DNA of 64,000 nt from DAIOEK01 sp963828285 (GCA_963828285.1 CAWHEB010000002.1:620001-684000), one strand, 5' to 3'. Shown: positions 53,889-64,000, numbered from the stretch's first letter. Program-made: numbers and translations. The notes: a model not told the origin generated them from the letters alone.

Positions 53889-55177
53889 TCATTTACTAAA
53901 AGTTTGCAGAATTGCAATAATGGACTGTGGAAGGTCCTTGGTTTTTAACACATCGAAATCAACCCGATCTGCATTCAGGAAGCCAACAAAATTCCTTAGC
54001 CCCTTTTCAAACGCAGCGAGGAAAATTTGTTCTGGTTGGAACCATTCCTCAATCCAGATCCCATTGATAACCAGGGTTTTCGTTTTTCGATCCAATCGTG
54101 AATCCATGCGTGCAACCAGCTGGTCACCAAAGAGGATAGGCAACACATACGGACCATATTTCCGTTTTGGTTCAGGAGTGTAGATCTCCCATGTGTATTC
54201 GAAGTTGAAGAGTTCTTTTGCGCGTCCTCGAGCGCTTACCATTTCCAGTGGCGAAAGAAATACCACTTCTTCAGTTGTCGTTGTAGCAAACGGCTGCCAG
54301 GCTTCAGGAATTTCTCCTCGGATCAGGTCCTGCATTAGCTGCAAATCTTCAAAAGGAAAATAGTAAAGGTCTTTTGAACCCTCCACCTGAACACGGACAA
54401 GTTGGGATTCAGTGGTCATCGCGTCAAGGATCTTCCTTGACTCTGCAGAAGTTATGGGGTGCCCATGGATGCCGTACAGAACCCATCGGAAATCAGCTAC
54501 CTTGAACATACCCAGGTGTCGAATGGATTTGCGGATGAGATGATCTACCGATTCGCTTTCCCCAGCAACCCATTGAAGATCAAGTGGGGCGATATTTTCA
54601 AGGAAATCATGATACCGCTCTATGCGGTTGCGATGGTGAGTCATCAACTCGCCTGTCAGCCAGAGGTAATAAAGAGCCACCCCGGTGTTCTTTGCCAGCT
54701 CGATAATAATCTACTGACTTACCTTCCAGATCACGGTTGCAGAGCGGCCCACGCTCACGGATTTGCAGTCCGAACATATTCCTCAACCTCAGGATGTTCC
54801 ACCTGAAAATCATGCCAGCGCTGTGATGATTTTGCATTTTCCATCATCAGCCGCATATATGGAAGTTCCTCCATCGGATAGATATCCAGATGTCCCCCAT
54901 AATCAAAGAACTGGTGGTCGGTGTAAAGCAATGTATCGAGAAAGGTCGGCTGATAATCCGTCACCCTTCCCCATAGAACTATATCTGCACTGGGAAAAAG
55001 CACAGATACCGGATCCACCTGAAGCGATTCCATGGTACGTAAGGCTGATGCCGTACCTTCTTTCCCTTGCCAGCGGCGGCCGGGCCACAAACCTTGTTTT
55101 CCAAGAATGTACCTTCTTCGTACCTGCGCTGTGATCTTCAAGTTTGTTTCCATGGTTTTTTCGTTACCAGGTTTCAT
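53889..55177 (-). CDS. YcaQ-like winged-helix DNA glycosylase family protein (two frameshifts)
   Basis: About 429 residues when joined. The N-terminus is at 55177 (an ATG at 55153 is possible). LQIRERGPLCNRDLEGK, DYYRAGKDTGVALYYLW, LTGELMTHHRNRIERYHDF, RAKELFNFEYTWEIYTPEPK and RKYGPYVLPILFGDQLVARM are hallmarks of the HTH_42/YcaQ family, whose members unhook DNA interstrand crosslinks. Surplus bases near 54775 and 54683 explain both breaks. The QxR-type segment in QIRERG is consistent with a catalytically relevant region, but activity cannot be verified. It appears to be a single gene. Confidence 0.85.
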
Positions 55178-55418
55178 AAATCCACCAAAATTGCAGAGTT
55201 GTTTCGTATACCTAGAGAAATTTCATTCTGAATCAACTAACTGTTCTGCAGGAATTATATCCATGGAGTTGACTGCAGGTCAATTCGAGTGTTTGATGCT
55301 AATCCAAGGATCGTAGGTGCCTGCGTTAGCAACCTGACGAAATTTGCCGCGTATATATTTATAAACCAAATTATTTTGTGGTTCATTTTTGAGTTTTTAG
55401 ATACATTGAGGAAATGGT

Positions 55419-56614
55419 ATGAAATCTGGTATCTTGTTTTATTTTCTCTCCTGATTGCTTTGGTCCTAACTGCCTGCTCATCAACACTTGGCGGTCCAAC
55501 CGTCAGGCAGTATCACCATCGATGATTTTGACAAAGCAGAATCGTGGTGAGAATTTCTTTTTCCAAATTTTGGTCGATGATAAGATGGTCGATAATGGAG
55601 TTCCCATTAGCATACAAACATCGGGGAAAACTACCGTTGGTCAGATTCATACGGTGTTGATAGATCCCAATGGCGATAACCGTCTGGGATCCAGGTGCAT
55701 TTGGGGGAGAATTTTCAGCAAATACATATTTCAAACCTACCGTAACAGGCAAGTATCAGCTCGGTATCACTTGGGATCAACCCGTCAAAGGTTCGATTGC
55801 ACTTTCGTATCAGGCGGAAAAGTTGAGTCCTACCGCCGTCATCCCGGGTTTGGGAATGATGTTGGTCGCAGTTTTCTTTATCGTTTTCTCCCGTCGACAG
55901 GGAGGAACCTGGGGTTATCTTGGCCTTGGCTCATTATTATGGGTTGTGACAGTAGCAATTAAATTTATCATCGCAATGGCAATCAACCCGGTTATCTACC
56001 GGACCTTATTTGTAGTAGATGATCTGTGGGCACCAGGCAGTCTGGTTTTCTACATATACGTTGGAGCATTGACTGGAATAACCGAAGTGTTGATTTCCTG
56101 GCTCCTTCTAAGATATACAAAGTTGGGTCGGGTGAGTTGGAACAAAGCGCTGGCATTTGGGGTGGGATTCGGAGCATTTGAAGCACTTCTTCTCGGTTTG
56201 GCAAGCTCTGGGACCATGATTTCCGCATTGATTGCGCCAGAAGCAATTCCAGCCTCTGCAATCGGACAATTATTATCTGCTAATAATCTGCTGATCGGCA
56301 TCGCTCCAATTATTGAACGTGTAGGAAGTATCCTTGTGCATATGGTTTGTGCTGTTTTGTTATTCTACGGTGTGAAATCAGGTCAAGCACGATGGTTCTG
56401 GGTATCGTTTGCATGGAAAACTTTGCTTGATACTGTGGCTGGTTTTGCACAAATGTGGGGTGTAGGGACACCTGCTCGGATCTGGACAATCGAAGCGATC
56501 ATCATTATCCTTGGATTGATATCATGGTGGGGTATCCGAAGAATAGCAAAGTGGTATCTAATCAAGCAACCAGTTCCAGATGTGATGAAGGTTCCTGTAG
56601 TCGAAATCGATTAG
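55419..56614 (+). CDS. Lipoprotein-like domain fused to a YhfC-type intramembrane protease (several frameshifts)
   Basis: About 398 residues when joined. ATG 55419 follows GAGGAAA. The N-terminus is a lipoprotein signal (SLLIALVLTACSS), then a beta-rich domain of about 110 residues (SITIDDFDKAES, ENFFFQILVDDKMVDNG, GKYQLGITWDQPVKG). The C-terminal 250 residues have about eight membrane segments with AFGVGFGAFEALLLGLAS and IERVGSILVHMVCAVLLF, matching the YhfC glutamic-type intramembrane protease family (Glu in one helix, Glu-Arg and His in others). Breaks near 55445 (missing T), 55507, 55545 and 55670 (surplus bases) separate the parts. The fusion is my inference from restored frames. Confidence 0.6.
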
Positions 56615-56651
56615 ATTTATTTGGATTGGATCTACGATCAATAAAGAAAAC

Positions 56652-56679
56652 TAAATCGGCTATATAAATAGCCGATTTA
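56652..56679 (+). terminator. Intrinsic terminator
   Basis: TAAATCGGCTAT and ATAGCCGATTTA form a perfect 12-bp stem around ATAA, followed by a T-rich tract. It ends the YhfC-like gene. Confidence 0.8.
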
Positions 56680-56769
56680 ACTTATATATTTCTTTCTTTT
56701 TACTCCGTTGTTTGCTTAGACTTCTAATAATAATATTGAAACCAAGGTTCTGTAATCCATCCACAAAAA

Positions 56770-57193
56770 TCATTCATGAAAAAACTGTTTTGTTACAGGG
56801 CGATTAAGATACCAGACATAAAATGCCGGGTAGATCAAACTGCGTAATACTTGTCCCCACAGCCGGGTTTCCTCTTCGGCATTGACAACGCCGGCTTGGA
56901 TGATTAAGAAATTGTTTATCCCCACCAGCAAGTAGTTGGCTATGATTAATACAATAAATATTTTCCGTGCTTTTTCCTTGCCAAACCAAACTTGGACTGA
57001 ATAGTATATGATCGCCAAACTTATCAAAATGCCAATGATCAAACTCGGCCTATTCACACCCGGAGTAACATCCACGAAGCCGGTAGAACCATAGATAGAT
57101 GGCTAACCCTAAAGAAAATAATCCAGTGAACAGGAATGTATAGATCAGCAAAAACCAAAGACCCAAAGGTCGTTTTGGCTGTTCTGATTTCAT
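56770..57193 (-). CDS. DUF2569-like small membrane protein (one frameshift)
   Basis: About 141 residues from ATG 57193 (MKSEQPKRPLGLWFLLIYTF). A surplus base near 57083 separates the first helix-containing part from the ORF beginning MDVTPGVNRPSLIIGILISL. Joined, it has four membrane segments with a KRPLGLWF start and a WFGKEKARK loop, resembling DUF2569-type proteins. An ATG at 57217 is an alternative start in another frame. Function unknown. Confidence 0.6.
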
Positions 57194-57296
57194 TGTTAGG
57201 CATCGAATTATCTTCCATCAAGGCATCTCCCGAGAATAGTTAGGATAAATCATATCACTGACTATGAAGAATAAAGCAAAGAATATACTATCTGAA

Positions 57297-58316
57297 CTAA
57301 TCAGAAAAGATTGTTTTTATAACCCGTAAAGCACGTAAAGTCACCCATTTATTGGGTTGCTGCTTTTTACCATAATAACCATATGACTTACTGGTGTAAT
57401 CATAATCTAATGACCAACGTCCATTCTCGTCTTGTTTTTCGAGGATATATCTGATGGTATTGCCTAGTCGTGGATCATTGCCCAAACCTAACCGAGTAAG
57501 AAAATCTGCGATCTCGAGGATATCCGAAACATAGAACACCGGGAAACCGAATAACCACCAGTCCCGGTTGGGTTTATCAGTGTTTCCATGCGGATATTCT
57601 CCGGTAACCGGATCAATACTGAAGAAGAAATCAACTCCCTGGCGAATTGCACTGTCTATCAATGAGTTTCTGCGCTCAATAGGAATGCGGCCGAATGCGC
57701 GCATGACTTTAACCCCACCCCAGGCACACGGCAATTTATTGTTCGCACCACATGCGAAAGTTGGTCCGCATTTATAGACATAGTAACGTATCGGTGCTTT
57801 CTTGTCTGACGCAGGAGCAATTCCTTCACCGGTCACTGTGCGAGCCATCCATTCAAAAGCTGAGTCCAGACGTGAGTCCTCACACCCAAGTTCTAGGAGC
57901 GCCCATGCGAGATTACCCTGCAGGCAGTCGATGGTCCCTGATGGGGCACCATTATAGGAAAACTGTCCACCTTCAGCAAGGGAGTGATCTAATAGATAAT
58001 CACAAGCCACCTGGATGCGTTCATCTAAATATATGGAAGCACCTAGCTGTGCTAGTAAATTAATCGCCCAGACTGTGGATTTATACTTAGGTCCATATCC
58101 CGGTCCAGGTTTTACCCAGTATCCAGTTGGTTCCATCTTTTCAAGGACTTTGGCAATCTGTCCATTCTGGTAGGCAGATTTTCGTGCCGAGATCAAACCA
58201 GGGTCGTCTGAAGGACGATCGAGTAGATCGCGAAGCGCTAAATACTTTACACCCGGATCACTTTCCTCGAGAAGCCAATCTGTTGGGTTTCCATTAAGTT
58301 GATTTAGCCAGGACAT
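57297..58316 (-). CDS. Alpha/alpha-toroid (prenyltransferase/squalene-cyclase-like) protein
   Basis: 339 residues from ATG 58316 (MSWLNQLNGNPTDWLLEESD), preceded by AGGTGAAA. Repeated helical hairpins of the terpenoid-cyclase/prenyltransferase fold are visible: YKSTVWAINLLAQLGASIYL, LLDHSLAEGGQFSY, GTIDCLQGNLAWALLELGCE, and IRYILEKQDENGRWSLDYDY with the QDENGRW repeat typical of QW motifs. No DxDD or other cyclase acid motif is seen, so it is probably not a cyclase. Similar bacterial proteins are often left as hypothetical. It is divergent from the Gfo/Idh gene. Confidence 0.75.
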   Translation of the reverse strand: MSWLNQLNGNPTDWLLEESDPGVKYLALRDLLDRPSDDPGLISARKSAYQNGQIAKVLEKMEPTGYWVKPGPGYGPKYKSTVWAINLLAQLGASIYLDERIQVACDYLLDHSLAEGGQFSYNGAPSGTIDCLQGNLAWALLELGCEDSRLDSAFEWMARTVTGEGIAPASDKKAPIRYYVYKCGPTFACGANNKLPCAWGGVKVMRAFGRIPIERRNSLIDSAIRQGVDFFFSIDPVTGEYPHGNTDKPNRDWWLFGFPVFYVSDILEIADFLTRLGLGNDPRLGNTIRYILEKQDENGRWSLDYDYTSKSYGYYGKKQQPNKWVTLRALRVIKTIFSD

Positions 58317-58595
58317 TTCTGTTTCACCTATTTTGTTTACTGATGAGCTCAAATGATAATTAGGGATAACCTCTGGAAATTCTATCAGAGAAATTGCTTG
58401 GACCGATTTCTATCAATACTATAATACATCTTATTGAAGTGATCAGTAGCTTGATTACGGACACCAAATACTAATCAATTTTGATCTGGAACTCTACCAG
58501 AATCCTTTATGGGGTTGTAAAAAGAGATTAGTTTTCAACGTATGGATTTAATATTTCACGGAATGTAAATAGCAAATTACTTCGAGGTAAACCAG

Positions 58596-59702
58596 ATGCA
58601 AAATGGAAAAATCAGAGTAGGGATCATTGGTGTTGGACAGATTGGGAAAAAGCATATAGAAAACTATCAGTTAATTCCCGATGTTGAAGTAGTTGCCATT
58701 GCAGGGCGCGATCAGGCTAGAACCGAACAGACATCCCGTGATTATCAGATACCCAATTGGACTACTGATTATCAACAACTTCTCGCCAATGATGACATTG
58801 ATGCGGTAGATATTTGTTTACATAATAATCTTCACTTACCCGCAACAGTTGCCGCACTCAAAGCCGGAAAACATGTATTGTGTGAAAAACCCATGGCTGG
58901 TTCCTATAGAGATGCTGAAGAAATGCTCAACACAGCGAAAAAGTACGATCGAAAATTATCCATTCAACTATGGGACATCTTCTTCCAGGAAACAAAGGCA
59001 GCAAAGGAAGTCATCCGAAATGGGGTGATCGGCAAACCATATTATGCTTGTTCTGCAGGATTCCGTAGAAGAGGTAGACCATTCTTGGATGGATATGGGA
59101 CATCTGATTTTGTGCAAAAAAACAAGTCAGGCGGTGGTGCCCTCTTTGATATGGGTGTTTACCATATTGCATCAATCCTGTATTTACTTGGCAATCCGGA
59201 AATGTTACGGGTAAGTGGACGAACCTATCAGGAAACTTCTATCGACTCAAAGCGGTTGGCAGATTCGCACTATGATGTGGAAGAATTTGCAGTCGGATTA
59301 GCTCAACTTGAGGGCAATATTACTTTGAATGTCGTTGAAGCTTGGGCAATCCATTTGGATACTCTTGGCGGTTCGTATATCGCTGGGAGCAATGGCGGAG
59401 TGAGACTCAATCCATTCGGCGTATATCACTCAGTCGGAGATCTGGATCTTGATTCGACCGTGAATTTTGAATCCTACAATTTCAGGCAGCACGCCCTCCG
59501 TGAGAATTGCGACGCCTATGATAGTCCGCAACAACATTGGATCGCAGCCCTTTTAGGACGGGTACCATTAATCCCCACAGCAGGGATCGCTTTGAACACC
59601 ATGCGGATCTCAGAGGGAATTTATCTCTCAGAAAAACTGGGACGGGAAGTAACCAAGCAAGAAATCGCAGAGATGTCCGATTCCACTGCAATCGGATTAT
59701 AG
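58596..59702 (+). CDS. Gfo/Idh/MocA family NAD(P)-dependent oxidoreductase
   Basis: 368 residues, a typical length. Rossmann motif GVIGVGQIGKKHIENY, the conserved CEKPMAG (catalytic Lys of the EKP motif), and in the C-terminal domain ALFDMGVYHIASILYLLG, where Asp and His complete the active site. These enzymes oxidise or reduce sugars and cyclitols. It is convergent with the sugar-phosphate isomerase and ABC operon on the other strand, so a joint role in catabolism of a sugar or inositol is likely. The flanking hairpin with A/T runs could terminate both transcripts. Confidence 0.92.
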   Translation: MQNGKIRVGIIGVGQIGKKHIENYQLIPDVEVVAIAGRDQARTEQTSRDYQIPNWTTDYQQLLANDDIDAVDICLHNNLHLPATVAALKAGKHVLCEKPMAGSYRDAEEMLNTAKKYDRKLSIQLWDIFFQETKAAKEVIRNGVIGKPYYACSAGFRRRGRPFLDGYGTSDFVQKNKSGGGALFDMGVYHIASILYLLGNPEMLRVSGRTYQETSIDSKRLADSHYDVEEFAVGLAQLEGNITLNVVEAWAIHLDTLGGSYIAGSNGGVRLNPFGVYHSVGDLDLDSTVNFESYNFRQHALRENCDAYDSPQQHWIAALLGRVPLIPTAGIALNTMRISEGIYLSEKLGREVTKQEIAEMSDSTAIGL

Positions 59703-59705
59703 AAT

Positions 59706-59750
59706 CAAAAAACCCAACCAGTAAATGAGATTATCTCGAAACCGGTTGGG
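59706..59750 (-). terminator. Terminator of the isomerase/ABC operon
   Basis: On the minus strand CCCAACC-GG and CTGGTTGGG form a stem, with inner GAGATAATCTC, followed by TTTTTT. It lies between the convergent oxidoreductase and isomerase genes. Confidence 0.75.
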
Positions 59751-59779
59751 CTATTGAAGCAATTAGAAATTCGTGATCA

Positions 59780-60748
59780 CTAAATCTTATCTTCAAATGA
59801 TTTGATGAAGTCAAATCCGACTTTTTGTCTGCGGTCAAATTCTTCGACGGTTGGTTTCTTGTGACCGGGCATCAGGAAAGGTGCGCACTGCTCATACGCG
59901 AAGTAACCTTCATAACCAATCTCTTTGCAGGCTTTGAAGAATGGCAGCCAGTTTTCGATACCATCACCTGGGATAACTTCCTGGCTGGCATAGATCACAC
60001 CACTCGGACCATATCGTAATTGCACACCCAATGTATGCGAATGGACCATTTTCTTGCCGATTTTTCGGACTGTCTTGAGGATGTATTCTTCATCTTGACT
60101 ATCAAATAATGGAAGATCCAGACCGATCTTGACGCATATCCATATCCACTTCATCCACCAGGTCGATCAGGTCCTGAACACAATTGACCACCGGAGGATG
60201 TCCCTGGACAGCCAGGGTTACACCAAATTCTTTGGCAATCTTGCCTGCTTCGATGACGCCCGACCGGACAGAATCCCATTCGAGCAGATAATCATCCTGG
60301 GTGGAGACTTCGACTGTGCGTGAATGCATGGCGGTCTGGCAGTAACCTTTATCCCAATATTCCTGCCAGAAATAGCCGATAAATGCCGGCAAAATACGGA
60401 CGACTTTGACAATCCAGATCGCGAGCAAGTTCACAGCAGGAACGTGACATAGAGCAGTTCTTTTTCCAGATGTGGAACTAGTACATGATCGGTGCGCATG
60501 AAATTGGTACAGGCATCCACAGCTGCAAAGTCGATCCCCTTATCGTTCGGCATACTGCAAGGAGTTCTTTTCGGCGCTTTGGGCTGAGATCAGGGGGAAA
60601 GGTTAATGGTCGGTGCGGCCAAAGATCAACAGCATCATAACCAAATTTGACGGCTCGATCAACGATCGCTTCCATTGATAAGTGGTTCGCCATTATAAAA
60701 ATATGCTCCATAATTCACAGCATCCAGACTTTGTTTAATTTTGAACAT
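59780..60748 (-). CDS. Sugar-phosphate isomerase/epimerase (TIM barrel), multiple frameshifts
   Basis: ATG 60748 (MFKIKQSLDAVNYG) follows AGGAG. Pieces in order: SMEAIVDRAVKFGYDAVDLW; DFAAVDACTNFMRTDHVLVP; CCELARDLDCQSRP; SGVIEAGKIAKEFGVTLAVQ with QGHPPVVNCVQDLIDLVDEV; and DGIENWLPFFKACKEIGYEG with YFAYEQCAPFL. These are the barrel strands of the xylose-isomerase-like sugar-phosphate isomerase/epimerase family. At least three surplus bases are needed and probably five. The ABC permease gene lies 44 bp upstream, so it is the last gene of that operon. Expected intact length is about 310-320 residues. Confidence 0.75.
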
Positions 60749-60791
60749 TGTAAATCTCCTTTCATTGTGATAAATGAATCGAATTCAGTAA

Positions 60792-61655
60792 CTAGCCTTT
60801 TAATCCGGTGATGGATATTCCCTGAATGATCTGACGTTGGAAGATAATGTAAACAATGATCGGCAAAACTGCCGCCAACAGGAATGCGGTCATGATCAGG
60901 TTGACGGTCATAAACGAATTGGGATCGTTATACCAATTGATCATCTGGCTGACGGTGACAATATCTGAGTTCTTGGCAATAACCATCGGCCAGATAAAGT
61001 TACCCCAGGTGGTCATAAACGTCAGGATTGCTAGTGGTGATCAGCGCATTCTTGGACAGTGGCAGAACGATATGCCAATAGACTCCAAAATGAGTTGGCG
61101 CCATCAATCTGAGCAGCATCCATCAATTCACGGGGAATATCTCTAAAGAATTGGGTAAGCATAAATAGCCCAAAAGCAGATGCCAGACCAGGAACGACCA
61201 GACCCTGCATCTTATTTACCCAGCCCAGTTTTGCGACAAGCAGATAGGTTGGGACCAGGGTCACCGCTGTAGGGATCATCAAAGCCAAAAGGATGATACC
61301 AAATAGATATTTTTTACCCGGGAATTCAAACAAGGCAAATTCAAATGCTGCCATGGAAGTCAATAACAATGACCCGATGATGGTCAGGAATGAATATTCC
61401 AGCGAGTGCATATATGCGTCTATGACATGCGCTTCGTGACAAGCACCTGCCTTGATATTCTCAATCCCGGCAGTTAACGAGGTCGGGTACAAGCGTGGAT
61501 TGATCGCAATGGGAATCCCCGGTTCACTGAAGACGATGTTGAACATCCACCAGATGGGGAATAACGCCATGATCAAAAAGATGATCCGCGAATATCCAGG
61601 ATTATGATCGAACCGAAATGAGAACTTGATTCGTAATTTCTTTAGTGTGCATCAT
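60792..61655 (-). CDS. Carbohydrate ABC transporter permease, MalG family (three frameshifts)
   Basis: About 287 residues from ATG 61655. After correcting surplus bases near 61605, 61070 and 61038, the reading is continuous through MALFPIWWMFNIVFSEPGIP, the membrane segments, the EAA loop ELMDAAQIDGANSFW then YWHIVLPLSKNALIT, and LAILTFMTTWGNFIWPMVIA. All family landmarks are present, so it is almost certainly functional in the organism. It is coupled to the MalF-type gene, whose stop lies 4 bp upstream. Confidence 0.8.
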
Positions 61656-61658
61656 GAA

Positions 61659-62561
61659 TTACCCCTGAGCATCTTTCCGCCGCAAGCAAACAATAAGGAT
61701 GTAATCATAATGATCAAGTGTGGTTAAGAGGAAGCCATAAGCCGAAGCTTCCCCAAATTTGATAACTCCAAACGCACGTCCAAACATATCCATCACCGGG
61801 AAGAGGAGGGCTTTCAACCTGCCGCCATAACCCTGAGTAGTGGATACAGTGTAACAACCAGGGCGCATCAAATACCTGAAGGGCGAAAATAAAACCCTGA
61901 GCGATGACAAAGAATAATACCGGCTCCAATTGCGGGATGGTGATATAAGATCATTTCCTGCCATTTATTGGCACCATCGACTTTGGCAGCATCGTAATAC
62001 TCTTCAGGAATGTTCTTTAATCCGGCCAGAAGGATGACCATATTCCAACCCGCTGACCGCCAGACATCCACTACGATCAGGGCAAAGATCATGACATGCT
62101 GGGATCTTTCAACCAATTGATGGATTCAATTCCAAAAATTCCGATGGCGCGATTGATAATCCCGACTTCAGGAGCATACATCCAGCGCCAGATCGATGCT
62201 GCCAGGAATAGCGGCATCATGGTCGGCACAAAATATGCGCTGCGGAAAAAGTTAGACCAAAATCCTTTCAGGTTGTTGACAAATAAGCGCCAATAAGAAA
62301 GCAACGGTAATTCCCAACGGAACTGTGATCGATACATATTTAATAATATTCGTAAAAGAGATGATAAAATCTGCTGGATTTGATCAAATTGATGTAATTC
62401 TTGAAACCAACAAATACACCAGGATTTACACTATCCCATTTGTAAAAACTGATATTCAGACCCTCTAACAATCGGATAAAGAAAAAATAATACAAAGAAG
62501 AAAAAGAAAGGGAGAAGCATCAAATAATGCTTGAGAATTCTTCCTGACACCAATATTTCAT
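61659..62561 (-). CDS. Carbohydrate ABC transporter permease, MalF family (multiple frameshifts)
   Basis: About 300 residues expected from ATG 62561. Recognisable pieces: FVLFFLYPIVRGSEYQFLQ near the N-terminus, SNFFRSAYFVPTMMPLFLAA, WRMYAPEV-like WRWMYAPEVGIINRAIGIFG, GWNMVILLAGLKNIPEEYYD, and DAAKVDGANKWQEM of the EAA loop. Frames change at least four times. It lies between the binding protein and the MalG-type gene. Confidence 0.75.
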
Positions 62562-62592
62562 TTATTTGATTCTCCTGAATCAGTTTTATTCA

Positions 62593-62618
62593 AGGTGCGG
62601 ACATATATGTCCGCACCT
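62593..62618 (-). promoter_or_regulatory. Intercistronic palindrome between binding-protein and permease genes
   Basis: A 26-nt perfect palindrome (arm AGGTGCGGACATA) lies 35 bp after the binding-protein stop and 31 bp before the permease start. It is in the same place as the hairpin at 11701 in the other ABC operon. Confidence 0.65.
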
Positions 62619-62652
62619 CTTCGAAAGTACAGAAAAATCTAAGATCTATTGA

Positions 62653-64000
62653 TTAACGATGGTTGTCGTTCAATTGTGCGATCAAATCTGCAGCGCCAGC
62701 TTCAGGGGTCAATACACCGGAGGTGATCTGAGCCAGGTTATCCTGCAGTGCCTGATAGTAGTTACCAGGATAAGCTTCCACGAAGTGTGGTGGACGTTCA
62801 AACAATGAGGACAAGGCAGCTTCAGTGGTGATGGCTAAGCAGATGGATCTGATACTTTGGAGATGGCAATATTGTTTGAATTGTATCGTCCAAGAGCCTG
62901 ACCCCAACGGGTAATTGTGGTTCGTCGCAAATATAGGTGGCGAATTCGCAAGGCAAGATCAAGGTTTTTGCCGTTTGGTGCGAAACCGATGAATTCTGTT
63001 CCTTTTACGCCGCCCTTATTATCAGCAGTGGCGCCGGGGATGAGGACATAGTCATAATCCAAACCAGCTGCTGTCTTTTGCGGCTTTGAAGGTCGGATTC
63101 ATCCAGGGACCAGTGACAATGAAAGCCAAGTTTGTTGCTCAAGAAGAGATCAGTGGTTGCCTGATCCTGATCACCATTCTCGGTTCCGTATGCTTTTGCA
63201 GCTTCGAGGAATTTGACAGTCTCAAGATATTTTTCAGGATTGATCTTGAAAGTTTTCTTGGTCAGCAAAATCAATACCCCATTCTTCAGCAGTGGCTGCA
63301 CCGCTATAAATATTGGTGAAATCCCACCAGTCATTGTAGAAGGATCCCATTCCAAGGTTGCCGGAATCTTTGATGGCTTTCATCTGTTCCAACCAGACGT
63401 CCAATCGGTTGATTGGAGCAGCAGGATCGATCCCAGCAGCTTTCAGGACGTTCAGGTTACGATATAGGAAGGTAGCATATCCGGTGAAAGGCATGGCCTA
63501 CATTTCGCCTGCTTTGGGGGAAAGTTCGGCGATCATGTCAGGATTGAACTGAGCGCGATAAGCTTCCGGCATGGCCATCCACTTATCATAAACATTCGCC
63601 AATGGCATTAACTTTTGTGAACAGAGCACCCTGGCTGGTGGTGCCCATGTAAATATCAGGGATCGTGTTGCTGGTAGCACTGGAAACGATACCAGTATTC
63701 AGATCATCACCACCTTTACCGGTCATGTTGATCTTGACACCAGGGTGAGCAGCTTCAAATTCGGCAATGAAGATTTTCATCAGATCGCCGCCAACATCGG
63801 TGGCATAATCAGAGAACGTCCAAAATTCCAAAGTGACATCCTGAACCTCAGGAGCTGGGGCTGCAGGAGCAGCAGGAGCTTCCGCAGCAGGTGCTTCAGC
63901 GGCAGGCGCCTCGGCAGCGGGAGCTTCTGCAGCAGGAGCCGCAGGAGTGCATGCTCCCAGGATAAAAGCAAATAAAATCAAAATGCTTGCTAATGTGTAT
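62653..64000 (-). CDS. Extracellular sugar-binding lipoprotein (partial at right edge, multiple frameshifts)
   Basis: The 5' end is off the window: the frame is open to 64000 through LASILILFAFILGACTP, a signal peptide with lipobox LGAC. A linker of four AAEAP repeats follows, then the family-1 binding protein: VTLEFWTFSDYATDVGGDLM, AAHPGVKINMTGKGGDDLNT, IPDIYMGTTSQGALF, and AMPFTGYATFLYRNLNVLKA. An in-frame TAG near 63495 (in GEM-stop-AMPFTG) and several frame changes break it. It is the first gene of the second sugar ABC operon. Residue order matches intact relatives, supporting sequence error. Confidence 0.8.

Overview
The window looks like a chromosomal segment of a Chloroflexota (Anaerolineae-like) bacterium. 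This is inferred from gene content: lipoprotein solute-binding proteins with Pro/Ala/Glu/Thr linkers after the lipobox, many carbohydrate ABC transporters, LacI and LuxR-type regulators, a one-polypeptide PfaA-like synthase with a PfaD partner, and an interspersed intergenic repeat built around CATTCTGAGC...GCGAAGAATCTC. No rRNA or other marker gene is present to prove it.

Layout. 0-7 kb: a MacB/FtsX-type ABC exporter cut by the left edge, a lipoprotein, a P-type cation ATPase and tRNA-Lys(CTT). 7-14.3 kb: a LacI-controlled sugar ABC operon (regulator, binding protein, two enlarged permeases, a glycosyltransferase-like protein) with a 36-bp perfect palindrome in the promoter region. 14.4-19.3 kb: a run of membrane-protein genes containing a transglutaminase-like protein and two CPBP-type proteins, closed by a terminator. 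19.3-25.8 kb: a binding protein translationally coupled to a sensor kinase and NarL-type regulator, then an operon with a lone receiver, a ParB-like protein, a 33-residue peptide and a polytopic membrane protein. 25.8-29.3 kb: housekeeping genes (SRPBCC, MBL fold, MutY, Pcm). 29.3-40.1 kb: the most notable locus, a PfaD-like enoyl reductase, an Sfp-type phosphopantetheinyl transferase and an 8.3-kb gene with order KS-ACP-ACP-AT-KS-ACP-KR-DH. All three carrier domains carry Thr where the phosphopantetheinylated Ser is expected. 40.4-57 kb: an accessory, repeat-rich region with small stress/regulatory genes (TetR, flavodoxin, VOC, RibD-like, hydrolases, YcaQ-like), including an AlbA_2 (Schlafen-type) gene shattered by frameshifts. 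57-64 kb: an alpha/alpha-toroid protein, a Gfo/Idh/MocA oxidoreductase and a second sugar ABC operon with a sugar-phosphate isomerase, cut by the right edge.

A technical point governs how to read the window. Many conserved genes are split by single-base frameshifts. Of those I could place, about twenty are best explained by one surplus base and three by one missing base in a short run, and they crowd into the last 4 kb. This looks like residual sequencing error rather than gene decay. I therefore annotate such genes as whole loci and describe the breaks.
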